From NCBI RefSeq assembly GCF_001020565.1, contig NZ_LDAS01000001.1, forward strand, positions 1,521,985-1,585,984: a stretch of DNA of 64,000 bases, read 5' to 3'. The stretch comes from Maribacter thermophilus. Its GTDB lineage: Bacteria; Bacteroidota; Bacteroidia; Flavobacteriales; Flavobacteriaceae. Below are positions 17,405 to 27,127 of the stretch, one piece after another. Within the stretch, counting starts at the first letter, position 1, and the number at the start of each line of letters is the position of its first letter. The position numbers and the translations under genes were made by a program. The notes beneath the pieces are model-generated. The model saw only the letters and a program-made list of their open reading frames with translations. It was not told the origin of the DNA and searched no databases.

Positions 17405-18055
17405 ATGATCTATAAAAATTATTTTAAGAGACCATTGGATTTTATGATGGCTCTTGGAGGACTCATTGTTCTCTCCCCCATCCTATTGATTGCTATTATA
17501 GTTTTGGCCATTGGCTTTCGAGGAAATCCCTTTTTTACACAAAGACGCCCAGGTAAAAATGAAAAAATATTTTCGGTCCTTAAATTAAAGACCATGACCA
17601 ACAAAAAAGATGCCGCCGGGAACTTGTTACCGGATTCTGAGCGCTTAACGCCCCTTGGTATTTTTATACGTAAAACATCTATCGATGAATTGCCCCAGTT
17701 AATAAACGTACTCAAGGGAGATATGAGCTTGATAGGCCCCAGACCATTACTGATCAGATACTTACCCTACCACACCGAAGAAGAAAGAAGACGATTTTCT
17801 ATACGGCCCGGCATTACGGGATTGGCTCAAATTTCGGGTAGAAATTTTATCACTTGGGAAGATAGGTTTGCCAAAGATGTAGAATACGTGGACAACCTAA
17901 CATTTGCCATGGATGCCAAAATTTTTTGGGAGACATTAAAGAAAGTGATTTCCTCCGATGATATTGAGGTAGACCCACAATCTAACCCTAAAATGGAGTT
18001 TTTGGATGTTGAACGTAGTTCTTGGGAACAGTTTAAACACGTTAAAAAACAATAG
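17405..18055 (+). CDS. Initiating sugar-1-phosphate transferase (PglC/WcaJ type)
   Basis: This 216-residue monotopic phosphoglycosyl transferase moves a sugar-1-phosphate onto undecaprenyl phosphate, the first step of repeat-unit assembly. An N-terminal re-entrant hydrophobic helix (about residues 10-35) is followed by the basic NPFFTQRRPGKNEK segment, KLKTMT, and the catalytic region TSIDELPQLINVLKGDMSLIGPRP. RPGITGLAQISGRN closes the core. Its small size fits PglC rather than the long WbaP or WcaJ forms. It overlaps nothing but lies only 2 bases from the next GT4 gene, so the two are coupled. Confidence 0.92.
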   Translation: MIYKNYFKRPLDFMMALGGLIVLSPILLIAIIVLAIGFRGNPFFTQRRPGKNEKIFSVLKLKTMTNKKDAAGNLLPDSERLTPLGIFIRKTSIDELPQLINVLKGDMSLIGPRPLLIRYLPYHTEEERRRFSIRPGITGLAQISGRNFITWEDRFAKDVEYVDNLTFAMDAKIFWETLKKVISSDDIEVDPQSNPKMEFLDVERSSWEQFKHVKKQ

Positions 18056-18057
18056 CC

Positions 18058-19191
18058 ATGAAAATTGTATTTATTGTAATGCGATTTGGCAAAGATGGCC
18101 TAGCTACCAACATTTTGGACCTTACACGAGGTTTGGTGCACAAAGGGCATGAATTACATATTATCACCAGTGGTTTTAAAAGTATTGCTTCTGACGACTA
18201 CACCTTTTTTGAAAAACTAAAAACCGAGTTCAATACCCTTGGTGTTCAACTCCATTATTTTAAAGAACCTTCTGGCAACGCCTTAAAAAAAGGATTTGGT
18301 TCTATTGCAAGCCTTGTTAAAATAAGTTCTTTACTGGTACAATTGAAGGCCGATGTTATTCATTGTCATTCTCCGAACTTGACTTTTATTCCATGGCTCT
18401 TACGTAAAAAATATGTGTCTACGGTACATGCAGATACCATACGGCCCAATGCCCGATACAAACACCCAAATTTATTGATCGCCGTAAGTAAAGGGTCTCA
18501 AGAATTTACGGAAACTGTAATGGGGTCGCCAAGAGAAAGTATTAGAATGGTCTATCATGGTATCTCCGACAGATTTGCAAATGAAATACCCCAAGAGGAC
18601 CTAAAAGCCCTAAAAATAAAAAACGGGATTCCTACCAATAAATTAATAATAGGGTTTGTTGGAAGAATTTCAGAAATGAAGGGCACCGATATTTTAATGG
18701 ATGCCATAGGCAAACACTTGCCCGATTCGTTAAAGGAAAAAATCCATATTGTACTGGTAGGCGATTACCTTAACAAGGATAAAGAGCAATGGTTAGAAAA
18801 TATGTTGCAAAAAAATCAATTGCAAGATAGGGTCACCGTCTTATCCTTTCAAGACCCAAAGCCCTTTTATCAGTTATTTGATGTTTTTGTGTTGCCATCA
18901 CGTTCAGATACTTTTGGTTTGGTAGCGGTAGAAGCCATGATGAGCGGTTGTTGTACCATACGGGCCAATTCTAACGGTGCTTATGACCAAATAGACGATG
19001 GGGTCAACGGAATGATTTTCCCTATGGAAGACGCCCAACAATTGGGACAAAAACTGGTACAGGTACTTTCTGACGAAAATTTACGGGAAACCTTGGCAAA
19101 AAAAGGAAAAGAAAAAGCTTTGGCCAATTTTACACACCAACAAATGATCGATAATACCTTAAAGGTTTACGAAGAACTTATGAGCATGTAG
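18058..19191 (+). CDS. GT4-family glycosyltransferase
   Basis: This 377-residue GT-B enzyme begins two bases after the PglC-type gene. The N-terminal domain starts KIVFIVMRFGKDGLATNIL, and the acceptor domain includes HCHSPNLTFIPWL and STVHADT. The donor domain has IIGFVGRISEMKGTDIL and FVLPSRSDTFGLVAVEAMMSG with the paired Glu residues that bind nucleotide-sugar. It is the last gene of the + strand polysaccharide run. The following gene is on the opposite strand. Sugar specificity cannot be assigned. Confidence 0.87.
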   Translation: MKIVFIVMRFGKDGLATNILDLTRGLVHKGHELHIITSGFKSIASDDYTFFEKLKTEFNTLGVQLHYFKEPSGNALKKGFGSIASLVKISSLLVQLKADVIHCHSPNLTFIPWLLRKKYVSTVHADTIRPNARYKHPNLLIAVSKGSQEFTETVMGSPRESIRMVYHGISDRFANEIPQEDLKALKIKNGIPTNKLIIGFVGRISEMKGTDILMDAIGKHLPDSLKEKIHIVLVGDYLNKDKEQWLENMLQKNQLQDRVTVLSFQDPKPFYQLFDVFVLPSRSDTFGLVAVEAMMSGCCTIRANSNGAYDQIDDGVNGMIFPMEDAQQLGQKLVQVLSDENLRETLAKKGKEKALANFTHQQMIDNTLKVYEELMSM

Positions 19192-19224
19192 CCATGGCCA
19201 AATAATCTTTAAACAACCTGTAAA

Positions 19225-20331
19225 CTATCTGTTGTTTTCCCTGTATTTAGGAAAAAAGCCCTCTCTTATATTTTCTAATGCCGCACGGTCATCGTCCACT
19301 GTTACCCCAGACAGTTTTAAGCACTCTAAATATTGGTTTGGCATCACAATTTTTCTACCGGTGTAAAAATCGATATCATCATCAAAAGGGAAGTATTTCT
19401 TCTTGTACAGATATAGCTTGTCTTCTTTTCCGTTAGATAGCCCACCTCCGATCATATAATATTTGAGTCCCTCTTCATTGGCCCATTTAACGGCACTTAT
19501 CTTTAAAAACTCATTCGGCCTTAATTTAAAATAGTTCGAATCGGTTCCTCCCAAAAAGGAATACATGGTTGCTTCTGAAATTAAGAAAAGCTCTGTAGAG
19601 ATCGGAGTGCCATCTTTATAGACCAGCCCAATCGCACACTTTTCTTGATTATGCTTCCAAAACTCAATAAAATACTCCAACGGATGGTAAAAAGAGTCAA
19701 TAGCATCCCTCCTATCCATGGTACCTATATATACTTGATAGAAATCCTTTATCTCTTTCTCTGTAATATTCTTATAAAAAAGCTTGAATTCTAAACCGGT
19801 TTTCTCGGCTTTACGAAATTGATTTCTTGTATTGGATTTTAGATTGGACCAAAAAAGTTCCCAATTCGTAATATCTCCTTTTACATTGTATAAAGAATGT
19901 ACCGCCTCGCCTGAATAATTCTTATAATTATCAAAGAAATTAAAGCGTAAAAACTCTGACACTACATTGTTTTCCTTATACCACTCATCTACAAACTTCC
20001 AAAACTCAACCATCAGATCCGCTGAAATTCCTTCTTTAAAAAAAGGTCCGTTATAACCCCATGGGCTACTGATATCCTTATAACCCGTATCCCTATCCCC
20101 AAAAATTATTTTTCTAAGAAAAAAAGGCATCACTGCAATAACTTGGTCATCAGAAGACCTAAAAACAAAAAAATGTAACCGTTGTTGTTCGTTTTGTCCA
20201 CTATTCAATAGTTCATAACAGTAATATGCACTTTCACAACCTACTTCTTCCAAAGCTTTCTTATAAAGAGCCGTATGTTGGTTGTTCTCAAACGAATAAT
20301 TATTTAGTGTAAAAGTCTGTGTAGACTGCAT
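19225..20331 (-). CDS. FemAB/GNAT-like acyltransferase
   Basis: This protein of about 368 residues is related to the FemAB-like branch of the GNAT fold often found beside exopolysaccharide genes. The core has NTRNQFRKAEKTGLEFKLFY (an acyl-donor-binding-type segment), DFYQVYIGTMDR, ELFLISEATMYSFLGGTD and YYMIGGGLSNGKEDKLYLYK, which match this family well. It would transfer an aminoacyl or acyl group to an amine on a sugar or peptide. It is transcribed towards the polysaccharide operon end. I used the ATG at 20331, since the longer reading relies on a TTG at 20370. Confidence 0.7.
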   Translation of the reverse strand: MQSTQTFTLNNYSFENNQHTALYKKALEEVGCESAYYCYELLNSGQNEQQRLHFFVFRSSDDQVIAVMPFFLRKIIFGDRDTGYKDISSPWGYNGPFFKEGISADLMVEFWKFVDEWYKENNVVSEFLRFNFFDNYKNYSGEAVHSLYNVKGDITNWELFWSNLKSNTRNQFRKAEKTGLEFKLFYKNITEKEIKDFYQVYIGTMDRRDAIDSFYHPLEYFIEFWKHNQEKCAIGLVYKDGTPISTELFLISEATMYSFLGGTDSNYFKLRPNEFLKISAVKWANEEGLKYYMIGGGLSNGKEDKLYLYKKKYFPFDDDIDFYTGRKIVMPNQYLECLKLSGVTVDDDRAALENIREGFFPKYRENNR

Positions 20332-20744
20332 GTTTGTATGTTTTGTGAAATAGAACGCAGATAAATTCAAAGAATTGTTTTTTTTGTCTACAAAAATTAT
20401 TCTTGAACCAAACTACGCCACTTGTTATAAAGTCAACAAAAATACGTTAAAGAGACCACATTGAGAATCTTGTTCTCCCATATTTTATACTACCAATGGC
20501 CATATAAAGAAGAAACAAAAAAAACTTATATCAAAACAATGGCATGAACTTACATTCTTCACATAAGAATTAGGCAGCCGATTTGTAACTAAAAAACTAC
20601 ACACATATAAGAATACGTTTACTTTTATCCAAAATCGGACAAAAGACTAATTTTCAATGATATAATGACGTAATTTTTATTGTATTTAACTTTTTTTTAT
20701 CATAATTTCATCCCGTTCCCCTTTTAATCTCAAAATACACTAAA
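20332..20744. other. Divergent intergenic region
   Basis: This 413-base AT-rich region separates two divergent genes. A - strand TATTTTTG box (20444-20437) fits the -7 consensus about 105 bases upstream of the FemAB-like gene, without a clear -33 partner. For the + strand gene I see only TACGTTTA (20614-20621), one mismatch from consensus. No RNA gene or repeat was recognised. Confidence 0.4.
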
Positions 20745-23700
20745 ATGAGAAAAACCTCTTGGGGAATTATTTTCTTACTTTCATGCGTTTACCTTTATTT
20801 TGGTTTTGGTCCGCTCGTAGTTGAGCCAGGTCTAACAAACCCTGAACCCGTAGGCGCCTTTTTGAACGGAAAATTTCCTGATGCCTCCGCATCGGATTTG
20901 CAATACCAACCTGCCTTTCCCAATATTTCGTTCGATTCTCCCTTAACCTTTACAAGTCTTCCCAGTTCAAACAAGTTGGTCGTAGGCCAAAGGAACGGTG
21001 AAATATATTGGTTCGAAAACGATAACAATGTTTCTCAGAAAAACCTTTTGCGGAATTTGTCGGATGAAGTGGGAGTAGTCTGGGACGGAGGTTTCTTAGG
21101 GCTGGCCGTTCATCCAGAATTTGGGCAAACCAACAAAAACTATTTCTACATATACTACACTACCAAAGATAGCCAAGGTCGTGATTACCCAGATGCATTC
21201 ATCTCGGGTTTTGGTTGCGAGCGAGAAGATTATTGGGGTAATTTTTTAATACTAAAAAGAATTACCGTTGATCCCAACACATTTATATCGGACTCCAACG
21301 ATGACTTGGTAATGATAAAAATGAGAATGTTCAGTTCTACCCACAGAGGAGGTGGTTTGGTCTTCGGAAACGACGGCTTTCTGTACTTGGCCACGGGAGA
21401 CCAATCTGCCTATGCAAAACCACAAAATATTACGACCAATTTAGATGGCGGAGTATTAAGAATCGATGTTGACCAAAATCCATCAAAAAGCCATACTCCT
21501 ACCAGAACATTTACAGAAGACGGGCGTTTTTCAGACGAGATATCCGGCATCGGTTATGGAATTCCGAATGACAATCCCTTCTTGAGTCCGGATGGAAGTA
21601 ACTTTGAGGAATATTACACGATCGGACATAGAAATCCCCACAGAATGACCAAAGATAGACTTACAGGAGATTTTTATATAGGTGAAATTGGAGAAAGTAG
21701 ACACGAGGAAATAAATAAATTGGAAGTCGGCGAAAATTATGGTTGGCCGGTTTACGAAGGAAATTATTTTAGGGGAACACAATGTGTAGATTTATTGGAT
21801 AATATGCCACATAAAGCCCCTTTATTGGCTTTTTCAAGATCAGAGGCCAATGCCCTCATCGGTGGTTATGTCTATAGGGGCAATAACATGCCGGACTATT
21901 ATGGCAAATATATCTGTGCGGATTATGGTGTCGGAGAAGAAATATGGGCAGTTGACACCAATACTGGCGATTATGAAATAATAACGCAATTTTCACCCAC
22001 CAATATCATGTCGTTCGGTGAAGATAACAATGGAGAATTATACCTATTAAGTCAAGGTAATAATGTTACCTTATATAAACTGGGCCAAGAAAGCTCCCTT
22101 TCGGGATCCATGCCTCCATCATTGTCCAGCACCGAAGCATTTGAAGACCTTCAAAATATGGAGCCAAGTACAGGACTGGTTCCTTACGAGCTTATAGAAT
22201 CTTTTTGGTCGGACGGTGCTCAAAAAAAACGATGGATGGCCATACCCAATAATGGTACTCACAACACGGCAGCAGAAAAAATTGCGTTTTCGGAAAATGG
22301 GGATTGGGATTTTCCCGTAGGTACTGTATTGATCAAGCACTTTGAGCTACCCATTGACGAGACCGACCCAAACAAGACCAAAAAATTAGAAACCAGATTT
22401 TCGGTCAAGGCCAGTAATGGCTCTTTTTATTTTGCTACCTATAAATGGAACGAACAGGAAACGGACGCCTATCTTCTAGAAACCGGTTTGGAAGAAGATA
22501 TTCCTATTAAAAAAGCAAACGGAAGTACTGCATTTCAAAAATGGACCTACCCATCCAACCAAGATTGTATTGCCTGTCACAGCCCTGCAACCGGGGGTAC
22601 TTTAGGACCTAGAACCCGATATTTAAATTCAGATTACACCTATGAAAAATCGGGGGTAACCTCTAATCAATTAGTAACCTTGAGCCATCTTGGAATCTTG
22701 GATGAAATTATTGATGATAATAAAACACAACAATACCAGACCTATAAAGCCCTTAATGACAACAACGCTAGTTTAGATGAAAAGGCAAGGTCTTATCTAG
22801 ACCTAAACTGTGCGTACTGTCACAGACCGGGAAGCACCGGAGACAGAGCTCAATTTGACCTGAGATTGTTTAACGACCTGCAACAAACAAATTTATTATC
22901 GGCCGGAATCAATACCCCCCTTGGCATCAGTGATGAAAAAATACTTTATCAAGGAGATGCCACTAAATCCATCCTGTTTCATAGAATAAATAGTGATGAC
23001 CCAACGGTTATGATGCCGCCAATAGCAAAAAATAAAATACACGGTGAAGCAGTACAATTAATAGAGGATTGGATCAATCAAATGGGATCACCTTCCACGC
23101 CTCCGAATACCGGTGACTATAGGATCGTAAACCACACAACTGGAAATACCATAATAGTAGTTAATGCAGGCCTAAATAATCGGGCCAACATTGCCGCAGG
23201 TGCTTATAATGAATTAGACAACGAACATTTTGCCCTTGAAGATGCAGGGGACGGTTTCTATCAGTTTAGAGCACTTCATAGTGGTAGATATATAGATGTT
23301 GAAATGGGCAACACGGCCCCAAATACGAATGTTTGGCAGTATGTAGGTAACGGTACGGATGCTCAACTCTGGCAAATATTGGATGCAGGTAACGATTCTT
23401 TTTATATCGTCAGTAAACTTTCTGGCTTCTACCTAGGAGAAAACTCCGATGGAAATGTTGCCGTACTACCAAACAATGACGGCAATGCCATTCGTTGGAA
23501 ATTTCTTCCCATGGGTGCAGCTCCGGATACGGGCATAGCATTACAAACCACGGCTGTATCTACTTCGGAAGATGGCAGTGCTGTCAATGTTGACATTAGC
23601 TTAACCGCCGCTCCCATAGAGGATGTTGTTTTATTGGTTGCCGGTAGTAACAATACCGATGAATACACAATTTCCCCATCGGAACTTATTTTCTCTTCTT

Positions 23701-25811
23701 CTAATTGGGATGTTCCCCAGACAATTACCATAACCGGTGTAGACGACTCTGAAGCAGATGGAAACCAGCCGTATACTATAGATATTTCCGTTGATGACTC
23801 TAGAAGTGATAGTAGTTACCATGGACTTTCCGTTGCCATAAATGGAACCAATATAGACGACGACGGCACCTGTAACGGCACCTTGGTGGACGTGACCGAC
23901 CCAGTGGGAAGCGGCGACATCACCTCAAGGGACGACTTCATACCCAAGGAGGACAGGTTCAAGGCCTTCGACAACAGAAAGGAAAGGGGCGATTTCAGCA
24001 AATGGCTCGATGCCGGGGGGATACCGGCACCATCCGACCCCAGTTGGATACAGATCGTGCTGGAACAGCCCAAAAGGGTCGAGACCATCGTGATCACCAG
24101 CGCCAACGACGAGATAGGAAGGGACCCCGAGGACTTCAGGCTCATGGGGTCCAACGGAGGCGCCTTCACCGAACTGGGCAGCTGGAGCGCACAGCAGTTC
24201 GACCAAAGGTACCAATCAAGGACATTCGAGGTCGCCAACCCAGGAACCTACGCACAGTACAGGCTGGAGGTAACCAAGAACCAAGGAGACCTGGAGATGA
24301 CACAGCTCGCGGAGATCGAACTATTGGGATGCGAGCCCTCCTCCACCATGGAGATAGCGGTGACCGGTGTGGCCTTGTACCCCACCGAACTGGAAATGGA
24401 AATCGGCGATACCGTTCAGCTGACCGCCACCCTGTTGCCCGATAATGCCACAAATACCGAAATAACCTGGGAAAGCCAGGACAACGCCATAGCCAGCGTG
24501 GACACCAACGGAAACGTTACCGCACAGGCCACCGGTACCACCAACATTACCGTGACCTCCGATGACGGGAACTTTACCGATACCGCAACGGTCACCGTAC
24601 GGGAACCGTTGGTCGACGACGGCACCTGTAACGGCACCTTGGTGGACGTGACCGACCCAGTGGGAAGCGGCGACATCACCTCAAGGGACGACTTCATACC
24701 CAAGGAGGACAGGTTCAAGGCCTTCGACAACAGAAAGGAAAGGGGCGATTTCAGCAAATGGCTCGATGCCGGGGGGATACCGGCACCATCCGACCCCAGC
24801 TGGATACAGATCGTGCTGGAACAGCCCAAAAGGGTCGAGACCATCGTGATCACCAGTGCCAACGACGAGATAGGAAGGGACCCCGAGGACTTCAGGCTCA
24901 TGGGATCCAACGGAGGCGCCTTCACCGAACTGGGCAGCTGGAGCGCACAGCAGTTCGACCAGAGGTACCAGTCAAGGACCTTCGAGATACCCAACCCCGG
25001 AACCTACGCACAGTACAGGCTGGAGGTAACCAAGAACCAAGGAGACCTGGAGATGACACAGCTCGCGGAGATCGAACTATTGGGATGCGAGCCCTCCTCC
25101 ACCGTGGAGATAACGGTGACCGGTGTGGCCCTGTACCCCACCGAACTGGCAATGGAAATCGGCGATACCGTTCAGCTGACCGCCACCCTGTTGCCCGATA
25201 CTGCCACAAATACCGAAATAACCTGGGAAAGCCAGGACCACGCCATAGCCAGCGTGGACACCAACGGAAACGTTACCGCACGGGCCACCGGCATCGCCAA
25301 CGTTACCGGGACCACCGAGGACGGGAACTTTACCGATACCGCAACGGTCACCGTCCGGGAACCCGTCGTGGACGACGGTACCTGTAACGGCACCTTGGTG
25401 GACGTGACCGATCGGGGGGGAAGCGGCGAGATCACCTCAAGGGACGATTTTATACCCAAGGAGGACAGGTTCAAGGCCTTCGACAACAGGAAGGAAAGGG
25501 GCGATTTCAGCAAATGGCTCGATGCCGGGGGGATACCGGCACCATCCGACCCCAGCTGGATACAGATCGTGCTGGAACAGCCCAAAAGGGTCGAGGCCAT
25601 CGTGATCACCAGCGCCAACGACGAGATAGGAAGGGACCTTGAGGACTTCAGGCTCATGGGGTCCAACGGAGGCGCGTTCACCGAACTGGGCAGCTGGAGC
25701 GCACAGCAGTTCGACCAGAGGTACCAGTCAAGGACCTTCGAGATACCCAACCCCGGCACCTACGCACAGTACAGGCTGGAGGTAACCAAGTACCAAGGAG
25801 CCCTGAGATGA
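20745..25811 (+). CDS. Giant secreted quinoprotein dehydrogenase-diheme cytochrome c, N-terminal 1688 codons
   Basis: After an N-terminal hydrophobic export segment come five parts. A glucose/sorbosone-dehydrogenase propeller (about 50-450) shows STHRGGGLVFG and GHRNPHRMTKDR, matching the catalytic His and PQQ-contacting Arg-Asn of soluble GDH. A diheme cytochrome domain (about 460-785) has CIACH near 608, CAYCH near 689 and an MMPP axial-Met candidate. A ricin-type lectin domain (790-922) and a Calx-beta-like domain (to about 1035) follow. Then come F5/8C domains alternating with Ig-like Big_2 domains. Substrate oxidation with electrons passed to the fused hemes is inferred from the families. 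The frame stops inside the third repeat through a 1-base deletion, cutting off the T9SS signal now encoded at 25808-26932. Confidence 0.85.
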   Translation: MRKTSWGIIFLLSCVYLYFGFGPLVVEPGLTNPEPVGAFLNGKFPDASASDLQYQPAFPNISFDSPLTFTSLPSSNKLVVGQRNGEIYWFENDNNVSQKNLLRNLSDEVGVVWDGGFLGLAVHPEFGQTNKNYFYIYYTTKDSQGRDYPDAFISGFGCEREDYWGNFLILKRITVDPNTFISDSNDDLVMIKMRMFSSTHRGGGLVFGNDGFLYLATGDQSAYAKPQNITTNLDGGVLRIDVDQNPSKSHTPTRTFTEDGRFSDEISGIGYGIPNDNPFLSPDGSNFEEYYTIGHRNPHRMTKDRLTGDFYIGEIGESRHEEINKLEVGENYGWPVYEGNYFRGTQCVDLLDNMPHKAPLLAFSRSEANALIGGYVYRGNNMPDYYGKYICADYGVGEEIWAVDTNTGDYEIITQFSPTNIMSFGEDNNGELYLLSQGNNVTLYKLGQESSLSGSMPPSLSSTEAFEDLQNMEPSTGLVPYELIESFWSDGAQKKRWMAIPNNGTHNTAAEKIAFSENGDWDFPVGTVLIKHFELPIDETDPNKTKKLETRFSVKASNGSFYFATYKWNEQETDAYLLETGLEEDIPIKKANGSTAFQKWTYPSNQDCIACHSPATGGTLGPRTRYLNSDYTYEKSGVTSNQLVTLSHLGILDEIIDDNKTQQYQTYKALNDNNASLDEKARSYLDLNCAYCHRPGSTGDRAQFDLRLFNDLQQTNLLSAGINTPLGISDEKILYQGDATKSILFHRINSDDPTVMMPPIAKNKIHGEAVQLIEDWINQMGSPSTPPNTGDYRIVNHTTGNTIIVVNAGLNNRANIAAGAYNELDNEHFALEDAGDGFYQFRALHSGRYIDVEMGNTAPNTNVWQYVGNGTDAQLWQILDAGNDSFYIVSKLSGFYLGENSDGNVAVLPNNDGNAIRWKFLPMGAAPDTGIALQTTAVSTSEDGSAVNVDISLTAAPIEDVVLLVAGSNNTDEYTISPSELIFSSSNWDVPQTITITGVDDSEADGNQPYTIDISVDDSRSDSSYHGLSVAINGTNIDDDGTCNGTLVDVTDPVGSGDITSRDDFIPKEDRFKAFDNRKERGDFSKWLDAGGIPAPSDPSWIQIVLEQPKRVETIVITSANDEIGRDPEDFRLMGSNGGAFTELGSWSAQQFDQRYQSRTFEVANPGTYAQYRLEVTKNQGDLEMTQLAEIELLGCEPSSTMEIAVTGVALYPTELEMEIGDTVQLTATLLPDNATNTEITWESQDNAIASVDTNGNVTAQATGTTNITVTSDDGNFTDTATVTVREPLVDDGTCNGTLVDVTDPVGSGDITSRDDFIPKEDRFKAFDNRKERGDFSKWLDAGGIPAPSDPSWIQIVLEQPKRVETIVITSANDEIGRDPEDFRLMGSNGGAFTELGSWSAQQFDQRYQSRTFEIPNPGTYAQYRLEVTKNQGDLEMTQLAEIELLGCEPSSTVEITVTGVALYPTELAMEIGDTVQLTATLLPDTATNTEITWESQDHAIASVDTNGNVTARATGIANVTGTTEDGNFTDTATVTVREPVVDDGTCNGTLVDVTDRGGSGEITSRDDFIPKEDRFKAFDNRKERGDFSKWLDAGGIPAPSDPSWIQIVLEQPKRVEAIVITSANDEIGRDLEDFRLMGSNGGAFTELGSWSAQQFDQRYQSRTFEIPNPGTYAQYRLEVTKYQGALR

Positions 25812-26600
25812 CACAGCTCGCGGAGATCGAACTATTGGGATGCGCGCCCTCCTCCACCGTGGAGATAGCGGTGACCGGCGTGGCCCTGTACCCCACCGAA
25901 CTGGAAATGGAAATCGGCGCTACCGTTCAGCTGACCGCCACCCTGTTGCCCGATACTGCCACAAATACCGAAATAACCTGGGAAAGCCAGGACCACGCCA
26001 TAGCCAGCGTGGACACCAACGGAAACGTTACCGCACAGGCCACCGGCATCGCCAACATTACCGTGACCACCGATGACGGGAACTTTACCGATACCGCAAC
26101 GGTCACCGTACGGGAACCCGTCGTGGACGACGGTACCTGTAACGGCACCTTGGTGGACGTGACCGATCCCGTGGGAAGCGGCGAGATCACCTCAAGGGAC
26201 GATTTTATACCCAAGGAGGACAGGTTCAAGGCCTTCGACAACAGGAAGGAAAGGGGCGATTTCAGCAAATGGCTCGATGCCGGGGGGATACCGGCACCAT
26301 CCGACCCCAGTTGGATACAGATCGTGCTGGAACAGCCCAAAAGGGTCGAGGCCATCGTGATCACCAGTGCCAACGACGAGATAGGAAGGGACCCCGAGGA
26401 CTTCAGGCTCATGGGGTCCAACGGAGGCGCGTTCACCGAACTGGGCAGCTGGAGCGCAAAGCAGTTCGACCAAAGGTACCAATCAAGGACATTCGAGGTC
26501 GCCAACCCAGGAACCTACGCACAGTACAGGCTCGAGATAACAAAGAACCGGGGCGACCTGGAGATGACACAGCTCGCGGAGATCGAACTATTGGGATGCG
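23859..26600 (+). repeat. GC-rich 756-bp tandem repeat (F5/8C plus Big_2 domains)
   Basis: Units begin at 23859, 24615, 25371 and 26126, giving spacings of 756, 756 and 755 bases; the fourth is partial and lacks the Big_2 part. Each full unit encodes one F5/8C (discoidin-like) domain of about 160 residues and one Ig-like domain of about 88. Copies are almost identical at the DNA level. The array is GC-rich (37 of 60 bases in 24001-24060) against 18 of 60 just downstream (26701-26760). The 755-base spacing pinpoints a single missing base in unit 3. Confidence 0.95.
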
Positions 26601-26932
26601 ATCAAAATGAAACAAATGCCATTGGCCTATCCTCAAAACTAGACTTCGACAATATATACCCTGTAAACGATAGTTTTATAATTGCACCGAACCCTGTAGG
26701 AGAAGAAAGAAGTATCTCACTTCAATTAACAAGTTCATTAGCAAATAAAGAAGTAACCGTTACGATATATAGTATGGAAGGAAAATTGGTTCATTCCTCA
26801 AAATTTCTGAATAGTGAAGGAATACTTGAACACTATATTCAACTTGATCATAGCTTACCCCATGGAATTTACATAATGGAACTAAGAAACAATAGGAATG
26901 AGAGATATAGAAAAAAAATCATATTAAACTAA
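25808..26932 (+). CDS. C-terminal part of the split giant protein: Ig-like, F5/8C and T9SS sorting domains
   Basis: The 374 codons continue the preceding protein in the +1-shifted frame. They encode the end of the third F5/8C domain, a Big_2 Ig-like domain, a complete fourth F5/8C domain and then a type A T9SS C-terminal sorting domain (IAPNPVGEERSISLQL, then VTIYSMEGKLV and HGIYIMEL). The ATG used at 25808 lies inside a conserved repeat codon and has no promoter or signal peptide, so it is not an independent gene. In the sister repeats the segment reads gacctggagatg; here one G is missing. Restoring it gives one protein of about 2,060 residues. Confidence 0.85.
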   Translation: MTQLAEIELLGCAPSSTVEIAVTGVALYPTELEMEIGATVQLTATLLPDTATNTEITWESQDHAIASVDTNGNVTAQATGIANITVTTDDGNFTDTATVTVREPVVDDGTCNGTLVDVTDPVGSGEITSRDDFIPKEDRFKAFDNRKERGDFSKWLDAGGIPAPSDPSWIQIVLEQPKRVEAIVITSANDEIGRDPEDFRLMGSNGGAFTELGSWSAKQFDQRYQSRTFEVANPGTYAQYRLEITKNRGDLEMTQLAEIELLGCDQNETNAIGLSSKLDFDNIYPVNDSFIIAPNPVGEERSISLQLTSSLANKEVTVTIYSMEGKLVHSSKFLNSEGILEHYIQLDHSLPHGIYIMELRNNRNERYRKKIILN

Positions 26933-27127
26933 GGCCAATAACATACAAACTATTTTAATAGCTTTTATACGAACCTATAAATATTAATGGGATATTTTAA
27001 ATGAACATAGCCCTTAAAACCCAAAAATAGATTCATTAAAATAGAATTATTTATTAAGGTTTAAACCTTCACTCCTTAAAACAGAGATAATAGTTACTCA
27101 TATGTTTTAATTGTATAACCACAGATT

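Noticed and set aside
20332..20370. TTG start of the FemAB-like gene at 20370
   Set aside because: The ATG at 20331 gives a normal family start; the extra 13 residues are not family-like.
25795..25830. Programmed frameshift in the giant repeat protein
   Set aside because: No homopolymer or slippery heptamer is present at the break; the 755-base spacing shows a plain single-base loss relative to the sister units.
23816..26505. Antisense open frames of up to about 190 codons in each repeat unit
   Set aside because: They recur identically because the repeats do, arise from GC-rich codons with few stops, and show no start context or protein-family motif.
23859..26600. CRISPR or mobile-element repeat array
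   Set aside because: Units are 756 bases, contiguous and in frame with a protein of known domains, without spacers.
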